This document shows positions 22,736 through 34,700 of a stretch of DNA of 64,000 nt, in pieces. Position 1 is the first letter of the stretch. Each line of letters opens with the position of its first letter. The notes beneath the pieces were generated by a model. That model was not told the DNA's origin. It worked only from the letters and a program-made list of their open reading frames with translations, and made no database searches. The translations under genes and the position numbers were made by a program. Location: positions 6,670,106-6,734,105 of the forward strand of contig OU452225.1 in assembly GCA_911728455.2 (NCBI GenBank), in the 5' to 3' direction. This stretch comes from Marthasterias glacialis (taxonomy: Eukaryota > Echinodermata > Asteroidea > Forcipulatida > Asteriidae).

Positions 22736-23063
22736 AGGATTTGTCCCCCTGGAAAAACAAACCATCCCAGAGCAGTAAAACCAATTTCAGACATACATGT
22801 ATAAAACTGAACTATTTACTGCAGACCTTTCTACTATTTACAAATACTGACCAGTACCACCTTTTTGTATGGGCAGCCCTGAGTATCACAAAATGTAACT
22901 TGGGTTTGCTGGATGGTTAATTTGACAGCACTTGTATTCATTGATAAATCACTGTACTTTTTGCGGTGAAGGCAGCCTCTCTTTTCACCAACCAAGTCTG
23001 ACAAAACTCGCAGCTGTGACGTAGCAAAAGAAAGGTCTATTGTCCCTGTTGCCATGCTAGTCT

Positions 23064-23186
23064 GGGTTTGATTTCACAAACAGCAAGATTGCTCTAAGTA
23101 AAGTGTGATGTCACAATACAAATCACTATGGCAATATTGACAACTCATCTTAAGATGAATCCTAATGCTTTGTGAAAATTGAGCCC
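23064..23186. mobile_element. MITE (GATTTCACAAA ends), copy 2
   Basis: Matches 9,574-9,723: GTGTGATGTCACAATACAAA, CTCATCTTAAGATGAATC and ends GGGTTTGATTTCACAAA / TTTGTGAAAATTGAGCCC. It is shorter owing to an internal deletion on the left side. Confidence 0.8.
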
Positions 23187-23326
23187 AGCTTCCCTATATT
23201 CATTAGAACTGATATAAGTTCCATTTGTAAAATGAAACCAGTTCTGTACCATATAGTCGGCAAAGCATCCTTACGGAAACATCACACCAACTTGTGGGAG
23301 CCAGTTGCAGCTACTAACCATGCCAG

Positions 23327-23573
23327 AGACACCGGGGCAAACCCCTTCTCTTAGTGATAAGTGCTTCTAGATTCTTTTACGGGCGTTGATAGATACTGAT
23401 ACAACACATGGGACCTACAGCTTTACATCCCATCCAAAGGATGAAGCAATAATGGTCAAGTGTCTTGCTTAAGGACACAAGTGTCAAGACCGGGACTCAA
23501 ACCCACACTCTGCTGATTAGAAACACCGGAGCTTGAGTCCGGTGTTCTTAACGGCTCGGCCACGACATACCAC
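23327..23573 (-). repeat. SINE family A, truncated copy (minus)
   Basis: The plus strand carries TGAGTCCCGGTCTTG-type sequence in reverse (AAGACCGGGACTCAAACCC), ACTTGAGTCCGGTGTTCTTA and CGGCCACGACATACC. The body is diverged and the 3' part is missing compared with the full copies at 30,961 and 52,051. Confidence 0.75.
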
Positions 23574-23918
23574 TACAGTTTACCTTCCCTATTTCAAGTC
23601 AAGATAGTCTCTGCCCTCAGAAAGATTAAAAAAAACCATCAATCTTATACAGTGAACTGAATCAATTCAGTTCTTGTATAGAACCAATTCTGACAAGGGT
23701 TCCAGTAAGTTAGGTCCTTTAGAATGTAAATTATACATGGAGTCGATGAGAATACCTACACAGTCCACAAATTGACACCTAAAATTTATACATGACAAAA
23801 CATTGCCGTGAAAAATGTTTAATGCATAAAAACTTAAATTGTTACGGCACAGGAGGGTTGCAAAGGAGAACTTTAGGAAGAATGGGTCACCAAGGGCAAA
23901 GGAGAAGCATGTTAAGGG

Positions 23919-26345
23919 GAGTAGAAAGGTGGATGACTGGATGGGTGGATGACTGGGTGAGAGGTGGGGGAGTAGAAAGGTGGATGACTGGATGGGTGGA
24001 TGACTGGGTGAGAGGTAGGGGAGTAGAAAGGTGGATGACTGGATGGGTGGATGACTGGGTGAGAGGTGGGGGAGTAGAAAGGTGGATGACTGGATGGGAG
24101 GTGGGGGAGTAGAAAGGTGGATGACTGGATGGGAGGTGGGGGAGTAGAAAGGTGGATGACTGGATGGGAGGTGGGGGAGTAGAAAGGTGGATGACTGGAT
24201 GGGAGGTGGGGGAGTAGAAAGGTGGATGACTGGATGGGAGGTGGGGGAGTAGAAAGGTGGATGACTGGGTGAGAGGTGGGGGAGTAGAAAGGTGGATGAC
24301 TGGATGGGAGGTGGGGGAGTAGAAAGGTGGATGACTGGATGGGAGGTGGGGGAGTAGAAAGGTGGATGACTGGATGGGAGGTGGGGGAGTAGAAAGGTGG
24401 ATGACTGGATGGGAGGTGGGGGAGTAGAAAGGTGGATGACTGGGTGAGATGTAGGGGAGTAGAAAGGTGGATGACTGGGTGAGATGTAGGGGAGTAGAAA
24501 GGTGGATGACTGGGTGAGAGGTGGGGGAGTAGAAAGGTGGATGACTGGGTGAGATGTAGGGGAGTAGAAAGGTGGATGACTGGGTGAGATGTAGGGGAGT
24601 AGAAAGGTGGATGACTGGGTGAGAGGTGGGGGAGTAGAAAGGTGGATGACTGGATGGGAGGTGGGGGAGTAGAAAGGTGGATGACTGGGTGAGATGTAGG
24701 GGAGTAGAAAGGTGGATGACTGGGTGAGAGGTGGGGGAGTAGAAAGGTGGATGACTGGGTGGGAGGTGGGGGAGTAGAAAGGTGGATGACTGGGTGAGAG
24801 GTGGGGGAGTAGAAAGGTGGATGACTGGGTGAGAGGTGGGGGAGTAGAAAGGTGGATGACTGGGTGAGAGGTGGGGGAGTAGAAAGGTGGATGACTGGAT
24901 GGGAGGTGGGGAGTAGAAAGGTGGATGACTGGGTGAGAGGTGGGGGAGTAGAAAGGTGGATGACTGGGTGAGAGGTAGGGGAGTAGAAAGGTGGATGACT
25001 GGGTGAGAGGTGGGGGAGTAGAAAGGTGGATGACTGGATGGGAGGTGGGGGAGTAGAAAGGTGGCTGACTGGATGGGAGGTGGGGGAGTAGAAAGGTGGA
25101 TGACTGGGTGAGAGGTAGGGAGTAGAAAGGTGGATGACTGGATGGGAGGTGGGGGAGTAGAAAGGTGGATGACTGGATGGGAGGTGGGGGAGTAGAAAGG
25201 TGGATGACTGGATGGGAGGTGGGGGAGTAGAAAGGTGGATGACTGGATGGGAGGTGGGGGAGTAGAAAGGTGGATGACTGGATGGGAGGTGGGGGAGTAG
25301 AAAGGTGGATGACTGGATGGGAGGTGGGGGAGTAGAAAGGTGGATGACTGGATGGGAGGTGGGGGAGTAGAAAGGTGGATGACTGGATGGGAGGTGGGGG
25401 AGTAGAAAGGTGGATGACTGGATGGGAGGTGGGGGAGTAGAAAGGTGGATGACTGGGTGAGAGGTGGGGAGTAGAAAGGTGGATGACTGGATGGGAGGTG
25501 GGGAGTAGAAAGGTGGATGACTGGGTGAGAGGTAGGGGAGTAGAAAGGTGGATGACTGGGTGAGAGGTGGGGGAGTAGAAAGGTGGATGACTGGGTGAGA
25601 GGTGGGGGAGTAGAAAGGTGGATGACTGGGTGAGAGGTTGGGGAGTAGAAAGGTGGATGACTGGATGGGAGGTGGGGGAGTAGAAAGGTGGATGACTGGA
25701 TGGGAGGTGGGGGAGTAGAAAGGTGGATGACTGGATGGGAGGTGGGGGAGTAGAAAGGTGGATGACTGGGTGAGAGGTTGGGGAGTAGAAAGGTGGATGA
25801 CTGGATGGGAGGTGGGGGAGTAGAAAGGTGGATGACTGGATGGGAGGTGGGGGAGTAGAAAGGTGGATGACTGGATGGGAGGTGGGGGAGTAGAAAGGTG
25901 GATGACTGGATGGGAGGTGGGGGAGTAGAAAGGTGGATGACTGGATGGGAGGTGGGGGAGTAGAAAGGTGGATGACTGGGTGAGAGGTAGGGGAGTAGAA
26001 AGGTGGATGACTGGGTGAGAGGTGGGGGAGTAGAAAGGTGGATGACTGGGTGAGAGGTGGGGAGTAGAAAGGTGGATGACTGGATGGGAGGTGGGGGAGT
26101 AGAAAGGTGGATGACTGGATGGGAGGTGGGGGAGTAGAAAGGTGGATGACTGGGTGAGAGGTGGGGGAGTAGAAAGGTGGATGACTGGATGGGAGGTGGG
26201 GGAGTAGAAAGGTGGATGACTGGGTGAGAGGTGGGGGAGTAGAAAGGTGGATGACTGGGTGAGAGGTTGGGGAGTAGAAAGGTGGATGACTGGATGGGAG
26301 GTTGGGGAGTAGAAAGGTGGATGACTGGATGGAGGTGGGGAGTAA
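23919..26345. repeat. Minisatellite, 35-bp unit, about 69 copies (2.4 kb)
   Basis: The unit is GGGGGAGTAGAAAGGTGGAT plus GACTGGATGGGAGGT, 35 bp. Two main variants alternate, ACTGGATGGGAG and ACTGGGTGAGAG, with a third carrying GAGATGTAGG. The first three units are 51 bp because GTGGATGACTGGATGG is duplicated. Long minus-strand frames of about 870-910 codons exist only because the unit lacks stops. The strands are strongly asymmetric: G-rich on plus and C/T-rich on minus. The array lies between the two genes. Confidence 0.95.
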
Positions 26346-26549
26346 TGGGGAAAATTTGGGGAATAAAACAACCAGATTGAAAAACAAAAACAACTGTCTT
26401 TTTTTAAAGATTTATGATTGTCAGGAAAACATCTTTGATGCATTTCTATCAGAATTTCCAAACAAAGTCTGTGATTTCTTATATTAAATATGAACAACAA
26501 AAATATGTCCTTTGAAAAGTTGACTTTGAAAGGCACTGATTAATCTATT

Positions 26550-26625
26550 TTTTATTCAATTGATTAATTGATTAGCTGTTAATCAATCAATTTCAATCAA
26601 TTGGTTGATTGACTGACAAACTAGA
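26550..26625. repeat. ATTGATT-rich palindromic simple repeat
   Basis: Repeated ATTGATT/AATCAAT in both orientations around 26,558-26,615 forms an AT-rich cruciform-prone stretch. It is also rich in TAAT cores, but nothing supports regulation. Confidence 0.5.
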
Positions 26626-26639
26626 CAGTTCATCACCAA

Positions 26640-28600
26640 CAATACTGATCAAAATCATTTCAGTAAATTTTGGAGAAAAACAAATTAAATATCTTTAAAA
26701 AAAAATTAGCTAAAATACCCCAAAAGTATATAATTTTTCCCTTCTTTTTTCAATTATTAATTACCAATATACATGTAAACGCACAATTGTCATACAGTTC
26801 TTGGTACGTACAGTATGCAATAAATCAACCAAAATCACCAAAAATATTGGAAGGATTTTAGAGGGGTTAGAGAACTTACAAAATAAATATTCCAAAAAGG
26901 AGAGAGGTAAAAGAAGTAAAAGAGACATCTAACCCTTCCTTAGAGTTGTACCAATTTACATCAAACGGACATCCGAAAAAATAAAACAAACAACAACAAC
27001 AACAACAACGACTTCGACAACTTGTGAAAAGCATTGAATTAGAGAGAAAAGATAGCGAGGCCGCATTCACATGTGGGATTTTGTCACGTTGAACAGAAAA
27101 ATAACTCCATTTAATTACAAAATGCAGTAAGACTATAAAAGACAACACACATGTTTTATGTATGCATAAGAATAATATGAAATTTCTCTGTGACTTCTGT
27201 AGAACAAAAAACCTGACTGGAACAACTACAATTTTATTGACAGAACAATAAAGGTTAAATAAACACCTACAAATAACTGTGTCCTTCGGGCTATGTTAGT
27301 TTAAAGACATTCAAACTTTTTTGCACAACCTTACAGTATGTGTGTGTGGACGGAATAACAAACACAGGAAATTACACTTTTAAATTGATAGAAAACAATC
27401 ATGTAATGAAAATAAAAAATGTATTAAATCTAAATATCTATGAAATTAAAAAGTAACAGACAGTCACATGTGTTACGGCAGTTGAATGTTGTTCCTCCAT
27501 GTCACTGAGCCAGTCATTTTGTTAAAATAACTTTCTCAGCTCCCTGGGGAAGTGTACAGCCAAGTTGCCATTATTTTCTGTATGTATCAGAGGGTAAATT
27601 TCAAACACGGAAACTGCCTATGTCATCTCATGTGCTCCTTTACTCCTGGGTGAAGGGAAGCAATTAAAGCGCACTGTCTTGCTCACGAACACAAAAGCAA
27701 TACCGTTGAGGCTGGATTCTAGACTGAAACTTCAAATGACTCTGCCGAAGGAAACTCCAACGCTGTGCAAATAACAGGTCCACACAGTGTCTTTATGCTC
27801 TGCATTAGGATAGAGGATGGACCCCTTGATGGGGAGCGCCCTCTGTTGTCCAAACCGCTGCGAGGTCCATCACTTCAATGATATTGTATAAGGTCGCTTC
27901 TGAGTGAAGAATAGGACTTTTCAGGCATAGCCACTGCCGGAGCCATTCATTCGAACATGGCCATACATGTACATGTGTACAGATCTTCCCAATGTTTTTA
28001 GTCATCTTCAATTTCATGACTGAGTTATAAGCCTCAGGCCAGTCTCACACACCCACCAACCAAACATTTTGTGCACAGAAATATTGCTAAGGGTTACCTA
28101 CTACTTTGTTTTTAGACATTACTGCCAGTACGTGACACAAGAAATGACCTCATAATGTACCAATCACCACAAAAAGAGGCTTTCCTAAATATTTCAAATA
28201 CTTTGGGATGCAAATTTCTTTTTTTTTTTCTTAGCTGACAGAGCTGAAGCTTGAGAAATTCCAAATTCCAAATACATTCATAGTTTGTTAAACTTTAACT
28301 TGAGCGTTGTCCTTATTTTGTGGGAACATGGTTAATCACATTTTGAAAATAAAGGCGCTACAAATGACACCAATGCAGATTGTCCAACAATCAAGTAGAT
28401 TTCCAATGGATAATGACAAAAGCAATACTTGCGTGTCCGAATTACTTCTGGTCATCCAAGAGCATTCTTATTCCAGCCGGTGGTTGAGTTTCTTGACTTT
28501 ATACAAGGAGGTGGGCAGTGCTTTAAAGAGTTCTTTCGCCTCCCCTGAAAGTTGAACAGCTTACTGTTGCAAGCTTGGCAGTGTCCATTCCACCCGGTGA
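26640..28600. other. Region 3' of the C1orf87-like gene
   Basis: AT-rich and without a recognised gene. On the minus strand this is the expected 3'UTR and downstream flank of the gene ending at 28,609. An AATAAA on the minus strand lies near 27,232-27,237, a possible polyadenylation signal about 1.37 kb past the stop. The stretch at 27,640-27,700 weakly resembles SINE bodies in reverse. A (CAA)n run is at about 26,988-27,008. Confidence 0.3.
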
Positions 28601-28608
28601 TTCACTAT

Positions 28609-28778
28609 CTACTGTACACAGAGCCTCAGCGCTTCTAATAAATGTTCAATAGAGACCTGCCCCTTGGAATAAGAACAGCTTGCAATGCATCTGTCAATCT
28701 GAGACTGTTGCAATTCCAGACGGTAGATGAGATTGTAATTGTTGACGAGACCCACTGTCTCCTCTTTACTCAGATAGC
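28609..28778 (-). CDS. C1orf87-like exon 10 (last coding)
   Basis: Acceptor TTTTTCACCAG|GCTATC, ending at TAG (28,609-28,611). It encodes [20 protein letters not shown] and [17 protein letters not shown], a helix-loop-helix close to an EF-hand in layout (GQVSIEHLL loop exit). Confidence 0.7.
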
Positions 28779-31700
28779 CTGGTGAAAAAAAAATCAGGAA
28801 AACAAATTTACAGCAGAGTTCATTATAGACCTTTATCATGGTGCAGCCATCTTGATTTTCTCCCGTTCAAATCAATGTAACCAAACTGAGACTGGAAGGG
28901 CAAAAAGTCTGGTTCCTTTTTGTACAATGAATACTAGCACCCATTACTGTTATTGGATACTGGGAATATGACCAAGATAGTGGCAGCATGATAAAGGTCT
29001 ATTCATGCAACTAGTTTTAGTGTGGATCAAAGGTTTCATTTTAGTGGAAGGAAATGTTCAGGAAGAAAGCCATTCAAACATAAATCATACTCCGTTCTAT
29101 GTACACAGAGTTCTTTAGTTACAAAGTTTTTTTCTCTCCCAAACTCAACAACTTTTTTAATAAACACAACAGCCAGCCACATCCACACATATATGACCAC
29201 GGAGCACAGCCTGAGATCGAAAGCGTTTGATTTTTTCCGAAGGGAGGAAAACCGGATGGCCCGGAGAAAAACCCTTGTGGCGCAGGAGAGAACCAACGCA
29301 CAACTCTACTCACAAATGGCCTTAGCCGGGAATCGAACCAGGGACACATTGTTGAGAGGCGAGCGCTTTATGCACACGCCATCCACGCCAGCTGGAGAAG
29401 TATCGTCAACGTTTTCACAAACAGGCGATTCCGCATACGCAGCAGCAAAACAGCATTTTGAGAAAAGCGCTTTTGAAGTTTTCACATTTTGAAAATTGTA
29501 TTTTGACCAGTCTTTTTATCGAAAGTATGTAATACTTTTCCCGTGATACGGTGGTGTATAAGTTAAATAACATGAACAGACACCTTTTTATTTCATTTGA
29601 TGTTTTGTTACACAGCTGCTAAGCTCAGAAAAGATTTGTCACTTTGTGAAAACGCAAAATGCTGAGCATAACGGATTTGCCACACACAGTGCGCCATTTG
29701 TTTAATATACACAAAGTGCACGGATTCGCCACTTTGTGAAAACGCAAATCAGTGAAGCACCATGATTCGCCGTTTTTGTAATTAGCGTAATTAGTAAACT
29801 AAAAACTCTCAGGACATAAAACTTTGCAGAAATGTTAAGGACACCGAATACATTTAGAAAAATGGACAAACAAAAAAACTGTCAAAAAAATTATTTTGGA
29901 CGGATTTGCCGGTTCGTGAAAACGGTGACGGTATGTTGACAGAATGGCATTTTCATCACTTGATAATCTTTGGAGTTATAGATTTCAATGAGCTTTTGTG
30001 AACAGTATCCAAAGAGCTAGAAAAGTACATCAGAGCGTGTTATTTCTTTGTATTTTTGGGGAAAGTTACATCAATTGTTTTTTCCACCAGGCAAATGTAG
30101 AAAAGTCTGAATTCAGATGAAAACCTGAAAATTCTCGTCCCCCTGTCTCTTACCCGTGTTGGTACTGTCCAAATTATACAGCCCCTTGGCCAGGTGTTTG
30201 AAGCGGGTAAACCACGGTTGGTCCTCCTTCACCTTGACTGGGACCTTGGCTGCCATCATGGCCTGCTGTCTCTTCTGGCGGTGCTCCTGGGCCATAGTTG
30301 CAAGCTCCGCCTGCTCGGAGTTTCCATGATCGACCCGGATCCGAGCCGCGGGTGGGCCGCTGTCCACCGGCGGTGGTGATGGGGAGTCGTACTGGGTGAT
30401 TTCTCTCTCCACCGTTGTTGGGGATTTTATGCCGAGTCTCTGTGTGGTTGAAATTCAAGTTGATCAAGCAAAAATTTCACAGACAATCTGAGACAGGTCT
30501 GCGGAAGCACCATCACAGAGCAGGTGGGTTAACAACTTGACAGTTCAATTGTCTTCAGGAGTAACCAGATTCAAAGGTGTTACTATAAATCTTGAAAACA
30601 GGATTACAAATTGTTTATGTTTTGTCTTTTAAAGGTTTTTTTTTACATAAAGTGCAAAGCCACATTGGATAGTAACTACAACAGTTAATAAGCTGATGAT
30701 GTCAGCAAGCCCCAGGTCTGGAGATTCATCTTTGTGAGTTCAAGGCAATTTTCATTTTGCGAAGGGCACTTCCTTTGGAAAAATCTTAAAGTCTATGGGA
30801 AACTTTTGAAGGGGCACCAAGACGAAGATTCCAGGCATGAAGCCCTAAAACAAGAACATCCATGGACCAATTACATGGTTCACTTGCCACTCATAAAACT
30901 ACAAACATAAGAAATACAATTCACAAAAACAACTGTACAATATGAAGTGAACATTAGAGTGTGTCGTGGCCGAGCGGATAAGAACACCGGACTCAAGCTC
31001 TGGTGTCTCTGATCAGCAGAGTGTGGGTTCGAGTCCCGGTCGTGACACTTGTGTCCTTAAGCAAGACACTTAACCATTATTGCTTCGTCCTTCGGATGGG
31101 ACGTAAAGCCGTTGGTTCCGTGTGTTGTGTAATGCACGTAAAAGAACCCAGTGACACTTATCGCAAAGAGAAGGGGTTCGCCCCGGTGTTCCTGGTTTGA
31201 TCGGCTGCAGATTGCGCCACAGCACCTTGTGAACCAAAAATTACATGGTGCTATGTAAAGGAACAGGTCTCATACTTCAAAAGCGTAACTCATCATACCT
31301 TGCAGGAAAAAATACTGAGCGCTCTGAGACGCCCATAGGACGTGATAAAGCGCTATATAAAAACTGCCTATTATTAGAGTGTCCAAAAGCTGACTTCCAA
31401 AATGACAAGTATATGGCTACATGCAGATGCGGACAAAGAATAACAAGGCTGAGAACCCTTGCCACTTCCAATTTCATAGAGCTGCTTATTAAGCACTAAA
31501 GTAGCTAAGCACAAAACAATGTTGTTTTCTAAAGTAAGGTTACCATCCAAAATACCACACCACACATACCATCTTTGACTGGTTTCCTGCTTAGCAGAAA
31601 ATGTTATAAGCAAAATCTTCTGCTTAAAAGCAGCTCAATGAAATTGGGCCTGCACTTCACCGAGGCAACAGAGGAAATTTCCTCCGTGCCCCTGGACATT

Positions 31701-34700
31701 ACCTTGGTGCCCTTTGAAATGCCCCAAAGAAAACTACCTGAGCTCAGTATCAGACCTGAGAACAATCCTCCACGATTGTTTGCACTTACCCCAAGAGGTT
31801 TCCTGGTTTCCCAGGGTGGTGGTGCAGGCTCCTGAGGTATGCTAGGAGACCCTGACATAGTAATTGTCTTCTGACTACCATCTCCTCCCTGCCTTGGCCA
31901 GGTGCTGGGTCGAGCAATGTCACTGTTCAGAGTGGAAGCCTGAGTAGCTAGCGGTTTGACTCGACCTAGAAATTCTAAAAAAGCCACCCAACTGGGCGAG
32001 AAAACACACACAAAAACATTTGCTTTGAATGAAATTTTGAAATACATTCTCAAACCCTTGAAAAAAAATTATTCAATGGTAACAATGCTAGATGTACCTC
32101 ATCTTAAAATACTCACAATAATGATCGTCCAAATTAGTAATCCCATGATCCATGCAAATACAGATGCATCAGTCACGTTAGAAATTTTGATTTCTTTTTT
32201 GCCTTTTGCTGTGGTAAGTGCAGCAACACATTTGCCATTGAAATTTATTCTTCAAACACTACAGACAAAATAGTCTGCGAACTTCGTCGATACACATGCA
32301 TTGCATACACATCGTCTCAAAGTTTCTTCCAGGTCATAGGTCAATATGTAAATTTATCTCTAGCCGTAAAATGCTTCAACCGTATCTGGAATACGGCGCT
32401 TTTACCTGAAAAAAGTGCGTACTGACGAATGGTACAAGAGGCTAGCGATGCTCTTATCCGAAAAGACAGTTCAATTTATTATTCTTTTTGAGACACAGCG
32501 CTTTCCGAATTTGTCGGACTTAATCATATTTTTCAGAATAAAAATCGGGGCAAGAAGTGATTCGGAATTTGGAGGTAAAATATTTAAAAATTGGGTTTCA
32601 TATTGAAATCGGAAAAGTTGCATCTCTGAGGAAACACAGCAAAGACAGTGGTAGCTTGTCTTAAGCCCGGTTCATACTTCAAGCGAATGGCGAAAGCGAA
32701 GCGAATTTTCTTGTGTTACAATTGAAAAACAGCGCGTACTGAATTGTCGCGTCACCAAAATTCGCTTCGCCTTGGCTTTCGCGTGAAGTATGAACCGGGC
32801 TTTAGGTTTTCTTATTCTCTTTCTTGAACAGACACAAGACGTACCTGTGTTGACCTTCTCCAGTATGACACCTCTGCATGAGTTTCTCCATCAGAGATCC
32901 CTGCAGTGGAATCCTGTGTTTGAAACACACCTCCTGGATCTACACGGGTTACAAAAGGATATCAAGTTTTTTACATTTACAAAAAATGGTGACTTTGTGA
33001 GCGAACGAGACACCAAACAGTTCAGTGGTAAAAATTTTCATCTAGAAAATGTAAAAAAGAAAGTCCAATAGAAACAGTTCAGTGTGATAATGATGTGGTA
33101 TCCGCCACAGATGGGCACACAGTTTTGCCAGTGTTAATTAAAAAATAAAAGAAAGATAAAAAATATAATTAAAATGAACAAATAAATGAATAGCATCTGA
33201 AGATCACCATTGCTTGTTTCCGTTTCCAAAATAAGTATATTTTAAGGTTCACAAAATCCCTGACAAAAACACATATGTTGATATTCTCATAGCTTGGTTG
33301 TATGGTGTGTTTGTTCAAAACGAAAGGACAGGAATTCAGTTCTCTTCTAAAACCAATGACAATCGTTCCCTTTGAGTAAGTCTTTAACCAGTTGCTGCCG
33401 GGATCCTTTTTTTTTTTTCCCGTTCCCCTTTCGGTATTCTTTTGGCGGAATTGCCGGAATCTTTTTTCTTTGAGGGTACCACTGGCACAAAGAAACCCTC
33501 ACTCGACAATAACAAGAGAACAAAGATTCTCTGTATTAGATCGTCCGTTCTATTTCTTGACCGAGAAAATACCGTGAATTGCAAAACATCGGCCGTTATC
33601 TATGGCATAGGAGTGGTACTAAACACAGAACCATGGCTCGATTGCCAGCTCACTCTGACTTACCTCCACTGAGCCGAAATACAACGAATGAGCAATGGTG
33701 GAAGCCTCTTGATGCCTCATAATCCTCTTCTTGGAACAAAAGGACAAAGGTCTGTAATCGGGGATCACACAACAACCGTCTCTCAATAGCCACAAAATGC
33801 CAATATATTTAAGAACTTTCTTTTGTCCTTGTGTGGGTGAAACGAAGCATTAGATGGCGTGACGTGTAGTCTGTGCACACTCCGTAGTGGAATGATCGGG
33901 CGACCTTTGATCCGGTGGTCTGAAACTACGTAATGGCATCCTTGCACTGCTTCCGTTTCCAGGCAGGGGAAATATTTGCGTTTATTCACGTCATCCGGCG
34001 CCAACTGGTTAAATGAGGTCCTACAAGAACTGACCTTTTCCTTAGTGAGTGTACCATGACTTCTTGTGTCTCTCTCCATGAAGTCTTTCTTCATGGCATG
34101 GAGATCGGTAGGATCCTGATTTCCCTGTATGTACTGCTGCTCCAGCAGCATCAACAGCTTGGCGTCCTCCCTGTCTGAAAACACTTTCTGCGGCCTCCTA
34201 TAATTTTTAAAGAATAACATCAATTTATGATTGGCGTTTGCCTACCACTGACGTAGTTATAAAGCGATGTTTTTTACGTCCTACTAAATTTTGGTGGGCG
34301 TAAAGTGCTCGCCTCTCACCACTGTGGCCCTGGGTCGATTCCTGGCTAGGGCCATAATGTGAGTAGAGTTTGGCATTGGTTCTCTTCTGTTCCACAAGAG
34401 CTTTTTTCCAGGCCCCCTGTTTTTTTTAAACCATTTTAATGCTGCCTAATTTTCTTTACCACTTGTTTATTTTACAGATAGGATTTGAAATGTGAGATTT
34501 AAAAGAAAATTCCACAACTCTGTCTGCTTTGGGGTACTTGGATAAGGTATACAATTATGCAACGTTGTCTTGCATCCCTGTAATGCCCACTCCCCATCCT
34601 CACCTTGATTTTAAGTCAATGATTAAGTCTTATACAGATAACCCTCACAAAGCAATAACTGATAAAAATCAGAGCATATTAATGATTTACTTACTTTGCC

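Noticed and set aside
23667-26536. Two overlapping minus-strand frames of ~900 codons encoding a Ser/His/Pro-rich repeat protein
   Set aside because: They lie on the 35-bp minisatellite, which has no stop in two minus-strand frames. The unit is not a multiple of three and both frames read the same repeat, so the protein is an artefact.
30961-31050. tRNA-Leu(CAA) gene
   Set aside because: The tRNA-like segment is the head of SINE family A, with at least four other copies and a ~330-bp shared body. The same reasoning removes the tRNA-like segments at 213, 1,895, 7,070, 12,669, 29,340, 52,051 and 59,700.
33783-34034. Continuation of the exon 6 frame as coding sequence
   Set aside because: It crosses a good donor (AAAAG|GTCAGT) into a TTAA-flanked transposable element, and splicing at that donor keeps the gene in frame with exon 7.
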